Below, in pieces: positions 6,786 to 15,151 of a stretch of 60,407 nt of DNA (position 1 is the stretch's first letter; the number at the start of each line of letters is the position of its first letter). The notes beneath the pieces are model-generated. The model made no database searches, was not told the origin of the DNA, and saw only the letters and a list, made by a program, of their open reading frames with translations. Both the position numbers and the translations under genes were made by a program. Source of the stretch: an uncultured Scytonema sp. (lineage in GTDB: Bacteria; Cyanobacteriota; Cyanobacteriia; Cyanobacteriales; Nostocaceae); the NCBI GenBank assembly GCA_937873135.1, contig CALMVQ010000021.1, forward strand, positions 1 through 60,407, read 5' to 3'.

Positions 6786-7886
6786 TATCTTTTCCGATTA
6801 CTGATACTTATAGAGCATTTATAAAGAAAACATTAAATTACGGTAGGGAAAGCCACTTCAATAAGTGGAAACCCTTATTGAAGAAAGAATTTGTTGTGTT
6901 AAACGCAAATTTTTTACTAGTGTTCACCAGTTAACTCCCATTTTGCGATACAATAAACCATTTTAGATGGTGCGCTACGGAACTCATATCATGTCTGGTG
7001 AATCAGTTATCATTCATTTTTCGCACCCAGTCACACACAGAGTGTTCTCACCCATATATGGGAGGGGTTTGGGGACGCACTAATCTATAAACAACGAGCT
7101 TTCCCTTGCCAGTTATCTGTTCTAGACGAGGGATCTTTCATTGAGGCTCTCAAAAAGGGCGGGTTTTCAAAGCACTGTCTGCGGGAGAGAGTACTCTCTC
7201 CCGCGAGCTTTGCATTATTATTGAGATTGTTAGCAATAACCCCGCCCTTTTTGAGAAGGTTTGCTCGTTTTTTACAGGTTTAAACCACGGGTAGAGGAAG
7301 AGGAAGTATTGGACTCAAATGAGAAATAATATATTTAGTATTCTTCTTACCGATGACTAATAACTGCATCCATATTGAACATTTATTTTCAATAGCCCTG
7401 CTCTAATTACCTTCTAAAATTTTTCACTTTCTCTTGTTTGTATAAAAAATCTTTAGTAATATTGGAGTTTTTAATTAAAGATCTTAGGAAAATACTTCAC
7501 AGAATATACTATTTTTGGAAAAATAGCTTATACTTGATTATATAGATTACATGCTCACTGGGTGAAACACTTGGTTGATATTTTTAATTATGCAGTTAAT
7601 GTTAGATCTTTCATTACCTAGTTCCCTTCATATATCAAATAAAAATATAGCAGTCCTATTTTATTTCTGAAATATTTGTGAGGAGACGTCCTCTGTCAAT
7701 AATCATTTCTCATTTGCACTCAAGGAAAAATGACTATTAAAAACCTTAAGTAAAATTTTTAGCTACTCATTTAGCATTGCTAGATTGCACATGAACTAGA
7801 TGATTTAGCTTCACATATTTGTCTGCAGCGACATCCCAATAGAAAATTTCCACTCTGGTAATTACTTTAGAAAAAATGGTGAACTT
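6786..7886. other. Non-coding region with one structured repeat
   Basis: No convincing gene is seen in these 1.1 kb. The region is AT-rich, especially 7320-7740. The only strong structure is the nested palindromic element at 7148-7256. The minus-strand frame at 7767-8039 overlaps a better plus-strand candidate and lacks protein-like features. Confidence 0.5.
7148..7256. repeat. 109-bp MITE with nested perfect palindromes
   Basis: TCTCAAAAAGGGCGGG (7148-7163) and its exact inverted copy (7241-7256) flank a centre holding a 24-bp perfect palindrome (7181-7204, arms GCGGGAGAGAGT). Transcribed, the inner part would fold into a 12-bp stem. A diverged version of the right end appears near 10070-10115 (GCGCTTTTTGACAAGGGTTG). 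Confidence 0.65.
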
Positions 7887-8075
7887 ATGGCAACAGTAAA
7901 TTACAATCAAACCGGGAAATATCTCCCACCTAATATAGTTATTTCGGGAATATCTTTCGTTCCAGGGGTGACGGAACTTGAGCCTGAACAAGTCACCGAA
8001 ATACGGCAATTGATCAAAAACGATCCTTTGCTTCAGCATTATTTAAAGCAGAAAATTCTGATCATCCGAGATTGA
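7887..8075 (+). CDS. Small hypothetical protein
   Basis: The 62-residue frame starts at an ATG preceded by GGTGA at a good ribosome-binding distance. The protein (MATVNYNQTGKYLPPNI...) has an N-terminal beta-type segment, a V-I-x-G-x-x-FVPGVTEL motif and a charged helix (EPEQVTEIRQLIKNDPLLQH). Composition is protein-like. The family is not recognised; a short accessory protein of a phage-like or secretion particle is conceivable but not supported. It lies alone between a non-coding region and a MITE. Confidence 0.4.
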   Translation: MATVNYNQTGKYLPPNIVISGISFVPGVTELEPEQVTEIRQLIKNDPLLQHYLKQKILIIRD

Positions 8076-8137
8076 AGGTTTGACTCCGTATTCTTATAGA
8101 AGTTTTTACCTCAATGAAATACACCACCCCTCACTAG

Positions 8138-8235
8138 TACCGCAAGGAGTTCGTCAAAAGTCACTCATTCAAAAGTCAAAAGTATTATGGAATGGGCTTT
8201 TTATGGATTTGATGCCTTATTTCCGCCGCTTTGTA
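8138..8235. repeat. 98-bp MITE flanked by CTAG (copy 1)
   Basis: The element begins TACCGCAAGG and ends TTTGTA, is bordered by CTAG on both sides (8134-8137, 8236-8239), and shares AAAGTATTATGGAATGGGCT with the copy at 15047-15151. For that copy an empty site exists, confirming CTAG as the target duplication. A 4-bp YTAR target is typical of IS5-group transposases. Confidence 0.75.
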
Positions 8236-8397
8236 CTAGTACACTGCGGCGTAAGTTTGGATAGGGTGATACAGCTAGCCTTTTCAATATTGACAAATAA
8301 TGTGTTTTATGCTAATGGTTCGCTCCTGCATTGTTGGGCTAGATGAATTAATGCCTTATTGTCCAAGAACCTGATTCTGGATCTGATTGTACTAATG

Positions 8398-8581
8398 CCA
8401 TGTAATACATGGAAAAGCAAAGTAGACTTACTGTGTATTTCCTGGGTAAAGAACCACCAAAGATTCCGTGTAATACACGGTAGAGAATTTAATTCACTTA
8501 GGTGTTAGTATGTGCTGGAGTTTTCCTTGTAATACATGGAAATGGGGCAAGCTCTAAGTGGCATCACGGTGTAATACACGG
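8398..8581. promoter_or_regulatory. Array of four 15-bp palindromic sites
   Basis: Sites matching CCGTGTA-N-TACACGG lie at 8398-8412, 8466-8480, 8525-8539 and 8567-8581, with spacings of 68, 59 and 42 bp. The last is followed after 9 bp by ATGTTGAAACGGGAG (8591), which resembles the start of the RHH-like gene at 10726 but stops after six codons. The array therefore seems to precede a decayed paralogue. It could be a repressor operator array or iterons. Confidence 0.65.
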
Positions 8582-8732
8582 AATTGCTAATGTTGAAACG
8601 GGAGATTTGACACTTTTGGGACGTAATGGTTATACAGCCAAAAGCTTCCCCTTAAAAGTCCATTGAAAAGGACGAGCTAACTTTTGGTTAAAGTCGTCAG
8701 CATCAAAAAAGTTAAACCTGTGAGGAGGAGAA

Positions 8733-8807
8733 ATGGTTTATGCACTCCCATTTAAAAAATCTAATAGCTTTTCATCCGGCTCATTCGTTCCTCAGTTTCA
8801 CGTCTGA
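8733..8807 (+). CDS. Tiny ORF with a strong ribosome-binding site
   Basis: GAGGAGGAGAA directly precedes an ATG that opens a 24-codon frame (MVYALPFKKSNSFSSGSF followed by VPQFHV). The Shine-Dalgarno match is the best in this part of the window. The product is too short to classify; it may be a leader peptide or the stub of a truncated gene. The rest of 8243-9017 shows only the palindromic sites and a short CCGG-rich repeat near 8870. Confidence 0.3.
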   Translation: MVYALPFKKSNSFSSGSFVPQFHV

Positions 8808-9017
8808 GTGCTACTTGGAACCGGAATTGTCGCTACCCGCCTTATATCTCACCACTGATCCGGAGTACCGGATTCAGTGAGAGGCTTACGGCGCAAAAGC
8901 TAAATTGGGACAATTGTTTTGAGAGATGATTCACTCTTGAAAAGTATGCTTCAATGTAGCATAAATCATATGAATCTATGACCCTCCCATGAATGACGCG
9001 CCCTCTGCCACTCATTT

Positions 9018-9572
9018 CTAGCTTACCGCGCTGCTTACAGCACCCTTAAGGGCTGCAATTCCCTGTTCAATGCTAGCCCAGAGACCCATGTCAGGTTCCT
9101 TACCGGCTATCTCTCGCGTTCCGACGAAGTAAAGAACGCCTTTAAGAATCTCTTGGTGAGCGCGATTTTCAAAATTAACTCGGTTGAGCGGTTCCATCAG
9201 ATCTTGAAGATCATCATTCAAGGACTGGGCAACCTTATGTAGAACCAGCCCAGTCATTGTCTGTTGATGCTTTAGCAACTCGAGCTGTAAGTACTTGTCA
9301 TACAGAGTTAGCTCGGAGCCGCTCATCATTTGGCTTACTTTCTCAGCATGCTTTTGAGTAATGTCGCGAGGTTCTGCAGCGTTGCCGTATCTAGAAATAG
9401 CTGCTTCGATGATGCCGAGATTTTCGCGATCACTCTTAATCATTCCTTCGAGCCGCTCGCAAATCGTATTATCATCCGTCTGTGCTATTAACTTTTGCTC
9501 ACTTTCCAACAGAACATTCTGAAAAAGCTTTAGATCAGCAAGCTTAGTCGCTATATTTGTTACATCAGCCAT
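9018..9572 (-). CDS. All-helical hypothetical protein (ferritin/hemerythrin-like, tentative)
   Basis: The preferred start is the ATG at 9572 (MADVTNIATKLADLK), which has GGAG at correct spacing; the ATG at 9632 lacks one. The 184 residues are predicted almost entirely helical. Histidines and acidic residues recur on helices: QKHAEKV, LELLKHQQTM, VLHKVAQ, FENRAHQEILKG. This spacing recalls hemerythrin- or ferritin-like four-helix bundles, and similar cyanobacterial proteins have been annotated that way, but a full metal-ligand set is not confirmed. It ends in a small hydrophobic helix (IAALKGAVSSAVS). It is monocistronic, with no functional link to its neighbours. Confidence 0.55.
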   Translation of the reverse strand: MADVTNIATKLADLKLFQNVLLESEQKLIAQTDDNTICERLEGMIKSDRENLGIIEAAISRYGNAAEPRDITQKHAEKVSQMMSGSELTLYDKYLQLELLKHQQTMTGLVLHKVAQSLNDDLQDLMEPLNRVNFENRAHQEILKGVLYFVGTREIAGKEPDMGLWASIEQGIAALKGAVSSAVS

Positions 9573-10186
9573 TGTTATTAACTCCAGACTAAAGGTTTTA
9601 TTGGTTATGACAAGCAAACTCACTTTTTCCATATTCTCGTGAGGTTTGAGTAAGTCCGTCCCTCTTCAGAAAGATTTATGGGGGAACATATGAGAAAGCG
9701 ACTATTCCTGATAGGTGACCATCGCATGGCTGCAAGTGTTTAGCATTTGCTTAATTTATGTTTTCTTTAATAAATTATTACGAGTAACGGAACTTTGCTG
9801 CTATGCGATACGGATGGCAACGGCTGCCATCCGTATCGCTTGACTTACCACAGACTGCGCCGTCAGCCCAAGAGAATCCAATACCCATGAATGAAATTCT
9901 CAAGCCGCTTTTGGGGGGAGAATTTCGTGCATCTTTTTCAAGTCTCTAATTTTGGACTTATAAGTGAATTTTTTTCGTTTAAATTTGGACATTTTAATAT
10001 TGATAACAGGCCGATTGACAATAGGGAGAAAGTTCACGCACTAATCACAAAAACGAGAATCCTTGTAATAAGACCGCGCTTTTTGACAAGGGTTGCACGT
10101 TTAATGCAGGGTCAATTGACCGACAGTACAGTACTACTGCATGTACCAATAATATCTGAAATTTTTACACAACTTGACAGAGATAA
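9573..10186. other. Non-coding region with a dispersed hairpin repeat
   Basis: No gene is supported. A perfect 15-bp stem hairpin lies at 9805-9839 (GCGATACGGATGGCA, 5-nt loop, complement). Related sequences occur at 2787, 11895 and 56610, so this is a dispersed cyanobacterial repeat. Around 10035-10115 there is similarity to the flanks and right end of the element at 7148-7256. Confidence 0.5.
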
Positions 10187-10492
10187 TTTACATGGCTGAC
10201 CAGACGAGAGCAATTTCACTCGGAGCGTATAGGAGAAACTATTACATCCTATAGCCCTCAAACCCTGCAGCGAATTAATCAAATGACTCAGTACTTTATG
10301 AGTAAAGGAGCCGATTCTAATACTGCTCACAATCAAGCTCTCGAAAGTATCGCCGATACCGTCCGTCGCGAGGCCTATGTAATGGCATACAATGATTGCT
10401 TTTTCTTCATTGCCATAGCACTGCTAGTTTGTGGTATTGCCTTGCTTTTTACTAAAAAAGTAAGAGGAGGTGCTGCGGCAGGCGCTCATTGA
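10187..10492 (+). pseudogene. C-terminal remnant of an EmrB-type (DHA2) MFS exporter
   Basis: The frame has no start and is closed upstream by TAA at 10184-10186. It reads WLTRREQFHSERIGETI, then QALESIADTVRREAYVMAYN and a final membrane helix (FFFIAIALLVCGIALLF) followed by KK. This is the normal end of 14-helix DHA2/EmrB drug exporters, including the periplasmic LTRR-QFH segment. About 85% of the gene is missing. Confidence 0.6.
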
Positions 10493-10660
10493 GGAAAGGA
10501 GGCAATGCTCAGATTTTTCCGGTTCGTCAGGCGAGGCTGACAACCACTGCAATTAACCTACTGGATTAATTAGCTTAGGCACATGTATTTGGAAACCTGC
10601 GAGATATGCGCGTGTGCAATCCTAATTGTACGACGGAGTCAACCTGATCTCGGCGTGATT

Positions 10661-10720
10661 CCTTACAATACATGCTAAAAGACGGTACTAACCGTGTTAA
10701 ACTTACGAGGTAATACACGG
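10661..10720 (+). promoter_or_regulatory. Palindromic site(s) just upstream of the RHH-like gene
   Basis: CCTTACAATACATGC (10661-10675) and CGAGGTAATACACGG (10706-10720) match the 15-bp palindrome of the 8398-8581 array, the second through its right half. The second ends five bases before the ATG at 10726, where a bound repressor would block transcription or translation. Confidence 0.5.
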
Positions 10721-10725
10721 AAGAT

Positions 10726-11175
10726 ATGATGTTAAAACGGGATACTCAAGGGAAGTTCGTACTCAAAGACAACGATTATCGTCAAGTACATTCTTTAAGA
10801 TTGACTGATGAAACGTGGAAGGCTTTGGGTGTTATTGCTGAATGCTTTGGGATGACCAGGGCTGATTATTTGTCAGAGGTTGTGAGAAACAATGCTCATC
10901 CGCGTATTACACGGAATGATGAGCCAGATCGTCAAGCCGAAACTACTGTTGTCAAAGTTGCAACCACGGTACCCTCCACGCCACTCACATTGGCAACACT
11001 TGAAACTTTACGTAACCAAGTAATGGTAGAATTAAAGTTAGGTAAGCAAGCTCCTGGCTATAAAGCAGCGCTGAAAGCCCTCAATCATTTTATGGCACTA
11101 CTAACCAGTCAATATATACAAGAGTCCAAATTCGCCAATATCAGATCAGAGGAAAATAGTGGAAATAACTTCTGA
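10726..11175 (+). CDS. RHH-like DNA-binding regulator
   Basis: This 149-residue protein begins MMLKRDTQGKFVLKDNDYRQ. A strand-helix-helix region follows (SLRLTDETWKALGVIAECFG and MTRADYLSEVVRN, about residues 26-60), close in pattern to ribbon-helix-helix repressors. The C-terminal half has a Thr/Pro-rich linker and a second helical part (LATLETLRNQVMVELKLGKQ), perhaps for oligomerisation. Members of the CCGTGTA-N-TACACGG palindrome family lie directly upstream, inside the gene (10900-10914) and 0.6 and 2.2 kb away, which suggests that this protein or a relative binds them. The 63-residue protein at 14027 shares the LTD-x-W pattern. The alternative ATG one codon later (MLKR) fits the decayed paralogue at 8591. 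Confidence 0.55.
   Translation: MMLKRDTQGKFVLKDNDYRQVHSLRLTDETWKALGVIAECFGMTRADYLSEVVRNNAHPRITRNDEPDRQAETTVVKVATTVPSTPLTLATLETLRNQVMVELKLGKQAPGYKAALKALNHFMALLTSQYIQESKFANIRSEENSGNNF
10900..10914. promoter_or_regulatory. Palindromic site inside the RHH-like gene
   Basis: CCGCGTATTACACGG matches the CCGTGTA-N-TACACGG family with one mismatch, and lies within codons 59-63 of the regulator gene. Confidence 0.4.
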
Positions 11176-11283
11176 GCGGATCGATGATATTCGGTACGAA
11201 TGCAGCAGACATCCTTAGAAATTCAGAATTTATAAGAAGTCTATGATTCAAGGTATATTCACCTATAGCAATCTGTGGAGGAG

Positions 11284-11346
11284 TTCCGAACACCTCTCCT
11301 TTGTGCCCCTTCTCCTCCTTGTCTCCCTTGTCCTTCTTGTTCGGAA
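11284..11346. repeat. Pyrimidine-rich tract framed by an inverted repeat
   Basis: TTCCGAACA (11284-11292) and TGTTCGGAA (11338-11346) enclose a 45-bp stretch that is almost only C and T on the plus strand. A purine-rich counterpart occurs at 1383-1435 (runs of GGGGGG). Both resemble low-complexity intergenic repeats of Nostocales. Confidence 0.4.
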
Positions 11347-11377
11347 ATTAAATAAGATTGCTACAAGTACATGACAA

Positions 11378-11548
11378 ATGACTCAAAGTAATCTCGGCAC
11401 AGGCTACAGTAACCGGATAAAAGACGACCGGACAGAGAATTTAGAACAAGCGATCGCATTTTATCAACAGTCTTTGGAGTTAGAAGAAAACATTGGCAAT
11501 GTGCAAGGGCAAGCCGTTACTTTTCACCAACTTGCAATCTCCTGCTAG
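11378..11548 (+). pseudogene. TPR-repeat fragment (CHAT/TPR family)
   Basis: The 56-codon frame reads NLGTGYSNRIKDDRTENLEQ, AIAFYQQSLELEENIG, then AVTFHQLAISC and a stop. These are one and a half tetratricopeptide repeats of the kind found in large cyanobacterial TPR and TPR-CHAT proteins (NLG-x-x-Y-x-x-RI-x-x-DR-x-x-NLE). The remainder of such a gene is absent, so it is a relic. The rest of 11176-12084 holds only repeats. Confidence 0.5.
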
Positions 11549-11776
11549 ATGCGTAAATTGGCAACGGCAATCGTCATCATGAAAACTGGGGGATTGTCCG
11601 AATGAAAACAGCATCTACAAACCTCCAACTCCACTCTAGTTTCGCCTACTGTGTAAAATGAGTGTCGATACTCCAGATGATTTTCGCCTCTTCTGTAGTC
11701 CTAAGTACCAGCCTTTCATTGCAAAGATAGCAACTGCTGCTATGTCTTCGTGAATTTTATTGAATTTCAATCCAAT

Positions 11777-11791
11777 CCATGTATTACACGG
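11777..11791. promoter_or_regulatory. Outlying palindromic site
   Basis: CCATGTATTACACGG belongs to the CCGTGTA-N-TACACGG family. It is 0.6 kb downstream of the RHH-like gene and not next to any recognised promoter. Confidence 0.4.
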
Positions 11792-11972
11792 ATTTAACGT
11801 GATTGTGAATCTTAATCACGTTGAAACCTTACATAGTCAGGCATTAATTCCTCTCACCCGCTCCTTGCAGGAGCGAACGTACAGTCTGTTGTTGGCGATG
11901 CCCTTGGCAACGGCGCACATCCGTATCGCATGCTTGGTTTCGCTAAGTAAAGAGCCTTAGCATTCTGACTGG

Positions 11973-12071
11973 AATAAAATGCAGAACCTTGGTTGCAGCC
12001 CTTTGGGCTGCAACCGCCTCAAAGAGTAACTTTGGGTACAACTCTAGTTGATAAAGGTTCTGCATTTTATT
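11973..12071. repeat. 99-bp MITE with 18-bp perfect inverted ends
   Basis: AATAAAATGCAGAACCTT (11973-11990) is exactly complemented at 12054-12071. Inside is a second perfect hairpin, GGTTGCAGCCC-TTT-GGGCTGCAACC (11991-12015). It ends 13 bp downstream of the FUSC gene's stop and could also terminate its transcript. Confidence 0.65.
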
Positions 12072-12084
12072 TTGTCTCCGTCCC

Positions 12085-13176
12085 TTAGCGACGGGTTCCA
12101 TGCCGCCGAGGCAGAAGTTTTCTCACGGCTGTAAACACAGGTAAACTGTTTGCAAGTAGTGCAAATACCCCGCCAATGGCTGTATCAAAAGTGCGAGAGG
12201 TGACTACCGTCATCTCTGACAAACCTGCAAATGCGAGTAGAAACACTATATAGGACGTAATGCAAGCGGCGAAAGCACCATAGTTCACGCTCTGGAAAGT
12301 GTAACATAACCAAGTGAAAATGACCACGAGTAAGACAAGTTCTACAGATCCTGGACGTAATGTGGCGGCGATGAGTGTAGCTAAACCGGCCCCGACGAAG
12401 GTGCCCGCAATCCTTGCCAAGCTCTGCTTGAAGGTATGCTGCAAGTCCTGCTTCAGCACCAGAAGAGTTGTCATCGGCACCCAGTATGCATGGCTAAATC
12501 CCATTAAGCGGGACACACTGGTAGCAATTGTTAATGTGATGGCGATTTGCAACCCATATCGGCAAGTGGCCGAGTCCAGCGTCAGGTGCTGATGGAGAGT
12601 GTGCAGTGCGTTGTAGGCTCTTCCAGGTAACTCATACGCTTTCGCCGCATCGGAGCGAATATTTGGTAATCCTTCGATGCGCCAAAGCGATACAAAGACC
12701 AGAGTCTGCAATAAACCGCCAGCGAGTACGAGTAAGGCGCGGTCAGTTGCCTGACTAATGACTGGATAGGTACTGGCAACAAGCATGGCAATCACGCATT
12801 GCTGACAAATCCACGAAGTTCCAGAGCCAAGCGTTCCTAACAATCCGTAGCAAAACCCCCATAGCCCAGCAATCAGGGCGATGCTTATATTCGAGTGACC
12901 AGCAAGCGTACCGACGAATGTGGAAAGACACATACCGATGCTCGCAAATAGCATCGGAGCAATACGAGATTGGTGGACCCTCTTAAAAGAGCCGAATCCC
13001 GCCGTCATCGCACCACTAGCAGCAAACATTCCACCTATTGGGCGACCGATGGCAAGGCCAATTGCGAGCAGCAGTGCGATTGTGATCGTGCAGCGAAGAG
13101 CCGCCCGCGCGTCAAACTGCGACCATTCCAGCTTCAAGGTTTCTGCAATATTTTGCCGCATCGCTACCCCACCCAC
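12085..13176 (-). CDS. FUSC-family integral membrane protein
   Basis: This 363-residue protein has two blocks of hydrophobic helices (about residues 30-165 and 210-350) separated by a soluble loop. This is the duplicated fold of the FUSC/aromatic-acid-exporter family. Recognisable elements include RCTITIALLLAIGLAIGRPI near the start and the FUSC core HAYWVPMTTLLVLKQDLQHT with RIAGTFVGAGLA after it (about 230-265). Relatives export aromatic acids or fusaric acid; the substrate here is unknown. Two in-frame ATGs (13176 and 13161) are possible. The first codons of the gene are duplicated at 14949, at the edge of a repeated segment. Confidence 0.75.
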   Translation of the reverse strand: MGGVAMRQNIAETLKLEWSQFDARAALRCTITIALLLAIGLAIGRPIGGMFAASGAMTAGFGSFKRVHQSRIAPMLFASIGMCLSTFVGTLAGHSNISIALIAGLWGFCYGLLGTLGSGTSWICQQCVIAMLVASTYPVISQATDRALLVLAGGLLQTLVFVSLWRIEGLPNIRSDAAKAYELPGRAYNALHTLHQHLTLDSATCRYGLQIAITLTIATSVSRLMGFSHAYWVPMTTLLVLKQDLQHTFKQSLARIAGTFVGAGLATLIAATLRPGSVELVLLVVIFTWLCYTFQSVNYGAFAACITSYIVFLLAFAGLSEMTVVTSRTFDTAIGGVFALLANSLPVFTAVRKLLPRRHGTRR

Positions 13177-13742
13177 TTTTAATCGGTTTCATGTGAGATT
13201 GCTTGAGCCCAAACAATGTCAAAACCGCTTCGACTTTTGATGATAACCTAGTCTAAGTTACTCTGGCACGCGTTGGGTTAACTGCGCTGTTTGAGGAGAG
13301 ACGCTATTACCCTTCAACGTAAAGATGATCAACATCATAAGTGCCGCAGTCGAGATCCAGCACTGTAGTTTTCGGACGGCTGCCAAAAGCTTGTAGCTGA
13401 ATCTCGTTGGGTAGACAATAGTAAGATTAATTTATTACAAAGTCGCTACTGAACCACCATCTACCCTGTAGTTAGCACCAAGTACAAAGCTTGATTGTTC
13501 TGAACATAAAAAGGCAATTACAGCGGCAACTTCTTCTGCTTTACCGCGTCGGTGGAGTTCGAGTGATGGGCGATCTTCATCAAGAAAACTATCAATTGCC
13601 TCGTCAAAACTGACACCCATCTTTTGCGATCGCTTGGACATCATTGCATCCGTCATCGGAGTGGCGATAAAGGCAGGGGAAACCGAATTCACCAGCACGC
13701 CGTCCTTAATTAATTATCAATCACAAATTTCTTTGTTTTCAT
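13154..13742. repeat. SDR-locus repeat, copy A (deleted internally)
   Basis: 13154-13705 matches 14949-15609 nearly base for base, apart from a 109-bp insertion in the latter. 13716-13742 then matches the region upstream of the intact SDR gene (16152-16180), so copy A is the same locus with about 0.54 kb removed from the middle. The repeat starts within the first codons of the FUSC gene. A 28-codon GMC-oxidoreductase-like relic ending at 13307 is included. Confidence 0.85.
13435..13705 (-). pseudogene. SDR oxidoreductase pseudogene (3' third only)
   Basis: The last 87 codons are identical in sequence to the end of the intact SDR gene at 15339-16136 (from MLVNSVSPAFIATPMTDAMM to the terminal VDGGSVATL). 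The Rossmann fold and the Ser-Tyr-Lys residues are missing because the 5' part was deleted. It is not a functional enzyme. Confidence 0.9.
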
Positions 13743-13745
13743 TTT

Positions 13746-13948
13746 TAGGACTTACGCATTGACAGGAAATAGCAAATATAGGGTATGGGTTTGCGACATT
13801 CAAACCTGATTTTTCGATAATCTTGAGCGCTTCGGCCTGCGGCGGGCTACGCCTACGCCACCCAGAAGAGCGGTAATTTTCACTCATTCTGGAACGACAA
13901 AATTACGTTATACACATGATGTACCTTTTGTACAGTGCGTAAATCCTA
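13746..13948. repeat. 203-bp MITE with TAGGAYTTACGCA ends
   Basis: TAGGACTTACGCA (13746-13758) is mirrored by TGCGTAAATCCTA (13936-13948) with one mismatch. The inside contains the cyanobacterial repeat GCGGCGGGCTACGCCTACGC and no gene. The same terminal motif abuts the element at 3066. Confidence 0.6.
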
Positions 13949-14026
13949 ATTTCTTTACAGCATTATGAAGGTGAAAACCCACCAGTCAAAAGCAGAAAAC
14001 CCAGATTTTTCTGCCTTTGACGTACT

Positions 14027-14218
14027 TCAGGGGTGGGATGAAACCGACTGGGGCTTTAGCCCTCTTCCCCATCGCTCAACTAATTCACTAGCACTAATAC
14101 CCTGTTCTTGTGCAACTTCGTTGATGATATTCCAAGCTGTATCTGTCAGTTTAACGCCATGAGTTTTTTTAACTTCATCATAAAGTACTGGTATATTTCT
14201 TAATCTTTTTTGCCCCAT
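14027..14218 (-). CDS. Small RHH-like DNA-binding protein
   Basis: The 63-residue frame reads MGQKRLRNIPVLYDEVKK, then GVKLTDTAWNIINEVAQEQG and ISASELVERWGRGLK. The strand plus two helices resembles a ribbon-helix-helix domain, and the KLTDTAW segment parallels RLTDETW in the regulator at 10726. It is transcribed away from a truncated tnpB at 14283 with a roughly 65-bp spacer. Small regulators in this position often accompany IS200/IS605-type insertions, but the role is not established. It lies between two copies of a duplicated segment. Confidence 0.5.
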   Translation of the reverse strand: MGQKRLRNIPVLYDEVKKTHGVKLTDTAWNIINEVAQEQGISASELVERWGRGLKPQSVSSHP

Positions 14219-14282
14219 ATATCTTGATTATTCTAGTTCGGTCGTCTATACTAGATAATAGGTATTGCTGGGAGATGTGTCA

Positions 14283-14420
14283 ATGCAAGTCAGCTACCAA
14301 TACAAACTACGTCCTAACGACGCCCAATCTACTCAGATGGACGAGTGGCTAAATATGCTACTTAGCCTGTCATTAAGACGTTCAGAGGAGATATACTGGA
14401 TTAAAAAATCGCAAAAATAA
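14283..14420 (+). pseudogene. TnpB N-terminal fragment
   Basis: The frame starts MQVSYQYKLRPNDAQSTQMD EWLNML at a good ATG, the canonical opening of IS200/IS605 TnpB/OrfB proteins (short strand, YKLRP, Q-x-x-x-x-D-x-WL). After about 29 residues the similarity ends and the frame closes at TAA, 2 bp before the antitoxin gene. Everything downstream has been deleted. Confidence 0.65.
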
Positions 14421-14422
14421 AA

Positions 14423-14650
14423 ATGATTACCTTAGTCCAAAGTCCAGTAAGTTCCGATCCAGAAGTTATGGGCGGTACTCTGGTTTTCCGAAATACAAGA
14501 GTTCCAGCCCAATCACTTTTTGAGTATTTAGACGATGGCTATTCGCTCTTAGAGTTTTTGGACAATTTCCCATCTGTCAATCTGAAAGATGCAGAAAATT
14601 TTCTGAAACTTGCTCGTGAACATGTTGAACATGAGAATTATTCTGGATGA
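14423..14650 (+). CDS. DUF433 antitoxin
   Basis: This 75-residue protein has the DUF433 signature: VMGGTLVFRNTRVPAQSLFE (G-TP-or-R motif), then YLDDGYSLLEFLDNFPSV and a final helix KDAENFLKLAREH. DUF433 proteins are small winged-helix-like antitoxins encoded just upstream of PIN-like DUF5615 toxins. The ORF overlaps the next gene by 20 bp, which implies translational coupling. The pair sits directly downstream of a decayed tnpB and is enclosed by the SDR-locus direct repeats, suggesting acquisition as a unit. Confidence 0.85.
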   Translation: MITLVQSPVSSDPEVMGGTLVFRNTRVPAQSLFEYLDDGYSLLEFLDNFPSVNLKDAENFLKLAREHVEHENYSG

Positions 14651-14945
14651 GAATTTACCAAAAGCTTTGAAACGTTATTTGTCAACTTATGAAGTAACTA
14701 CCGTTCAGGAGCAGGGATGGGCTGGGATTAAGAATGGTGAACTAATAGCGAGGATTGATGAAGTGAATGATGTTTTTATTACATCAGACAAAAATTTAAA
14801 ATACCAGCAAAACCTTACTGGACGAAAGATAGCTATTATTGAGCTTCCCACAAATAGATTAAAGCTATTGGAAACTATCACCGATAAAGTTTTGAGAGAA
14901 ATTGAGAGCGTTTCGCTAGGAATGTACGTGCAAGTTTCTCTTTAG
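14631..14945 (+). CDS. DUF5615 PIN-like toxin
   Basis: The correct start is the ATG at 14631 (MRIILDENLPKALKRYL), since the DUF5615 fold begins with a strand carrying the invariant D-E-N. It overlaps the end of the DUF433 gene in another frame. Later conserved elements are a GWAGIKNGELI segment, VFITSDKNLKYQQNL with its acidic residue, and a C-terminal strand. The 104-residue protein is expected to be a Mut7-C/PIN-like ribonuclease held in check by the upstream DUF433 protein. Catalytic acids are visible (D6, E7 and the D of TSDKN), so it appears intact. Confidence 0.85.
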   Translation: MRIILDENLPKALKRYLSTYEVTTVQEQGWAGIKNGELIARIDEVNDVFITSDKNLKYQQNLTGRKIAIIELPTNRLKLLETITDKVLREIESVSLGMYVQVSL

Positions 14946-15046
14946 CCGTGCCGCATCGCTACCCCACCCTCTTTTAATCGGTTTCATGTGAGATTGCTTG
15001 AGTCCAAACAATGTCAAAACCGCTTCGACTCTAGATGATAACCTAG

Positions 15047-15151
15047 TACCGCAAGGCGAAAGTCACTCATTCAAAAGTCACTCATTCAAAAGTATTATGG
15101 AATGGGCTTTTTACGGATTTTAAATGGTTGCTCTATTTCCGCCGACTTGTA
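15047..15151. repeat. 105-bp MITE with CTAG target duplication (copy 2)
   Basis: The element is flanked by CTAG at 15043-15046 and 15152-15155. The same place in repeat copy A (13248-13251) has one CTAG and no element, so the insertion and its 4-bp duplication are shown directly. It is related to 8138-8235. Inside, GTCACTCATTCAAAA is present twice in tandem. Confidence 0.85.

Noticed and set aside
7767-8039. Minus-strand 90-codon ORF
   Set aside because: It overlaps the plus-strand small protein at 7887, which has a better ribosome-binding site and more protein-like composition.
8080-8346. Plus-strand 88-codon ORF
   Set aside because: Its middle is the 98-bp CTAG-flanked MITE, so the open frame is coincidental.
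8398-8581. CRISPR array
   Set aside because: The repeated unit is a 15-bp palindrome at irregular spacings of 42-68 bp with no cas gene, so it is a protein-binding-site array rather than a CRISPR.
12314-13240. Several ORFs of 69-106 codons opposite or inside the FUSC gene
   Set aside because: They are shadows of a gene with clear membrane helices and family motifs.
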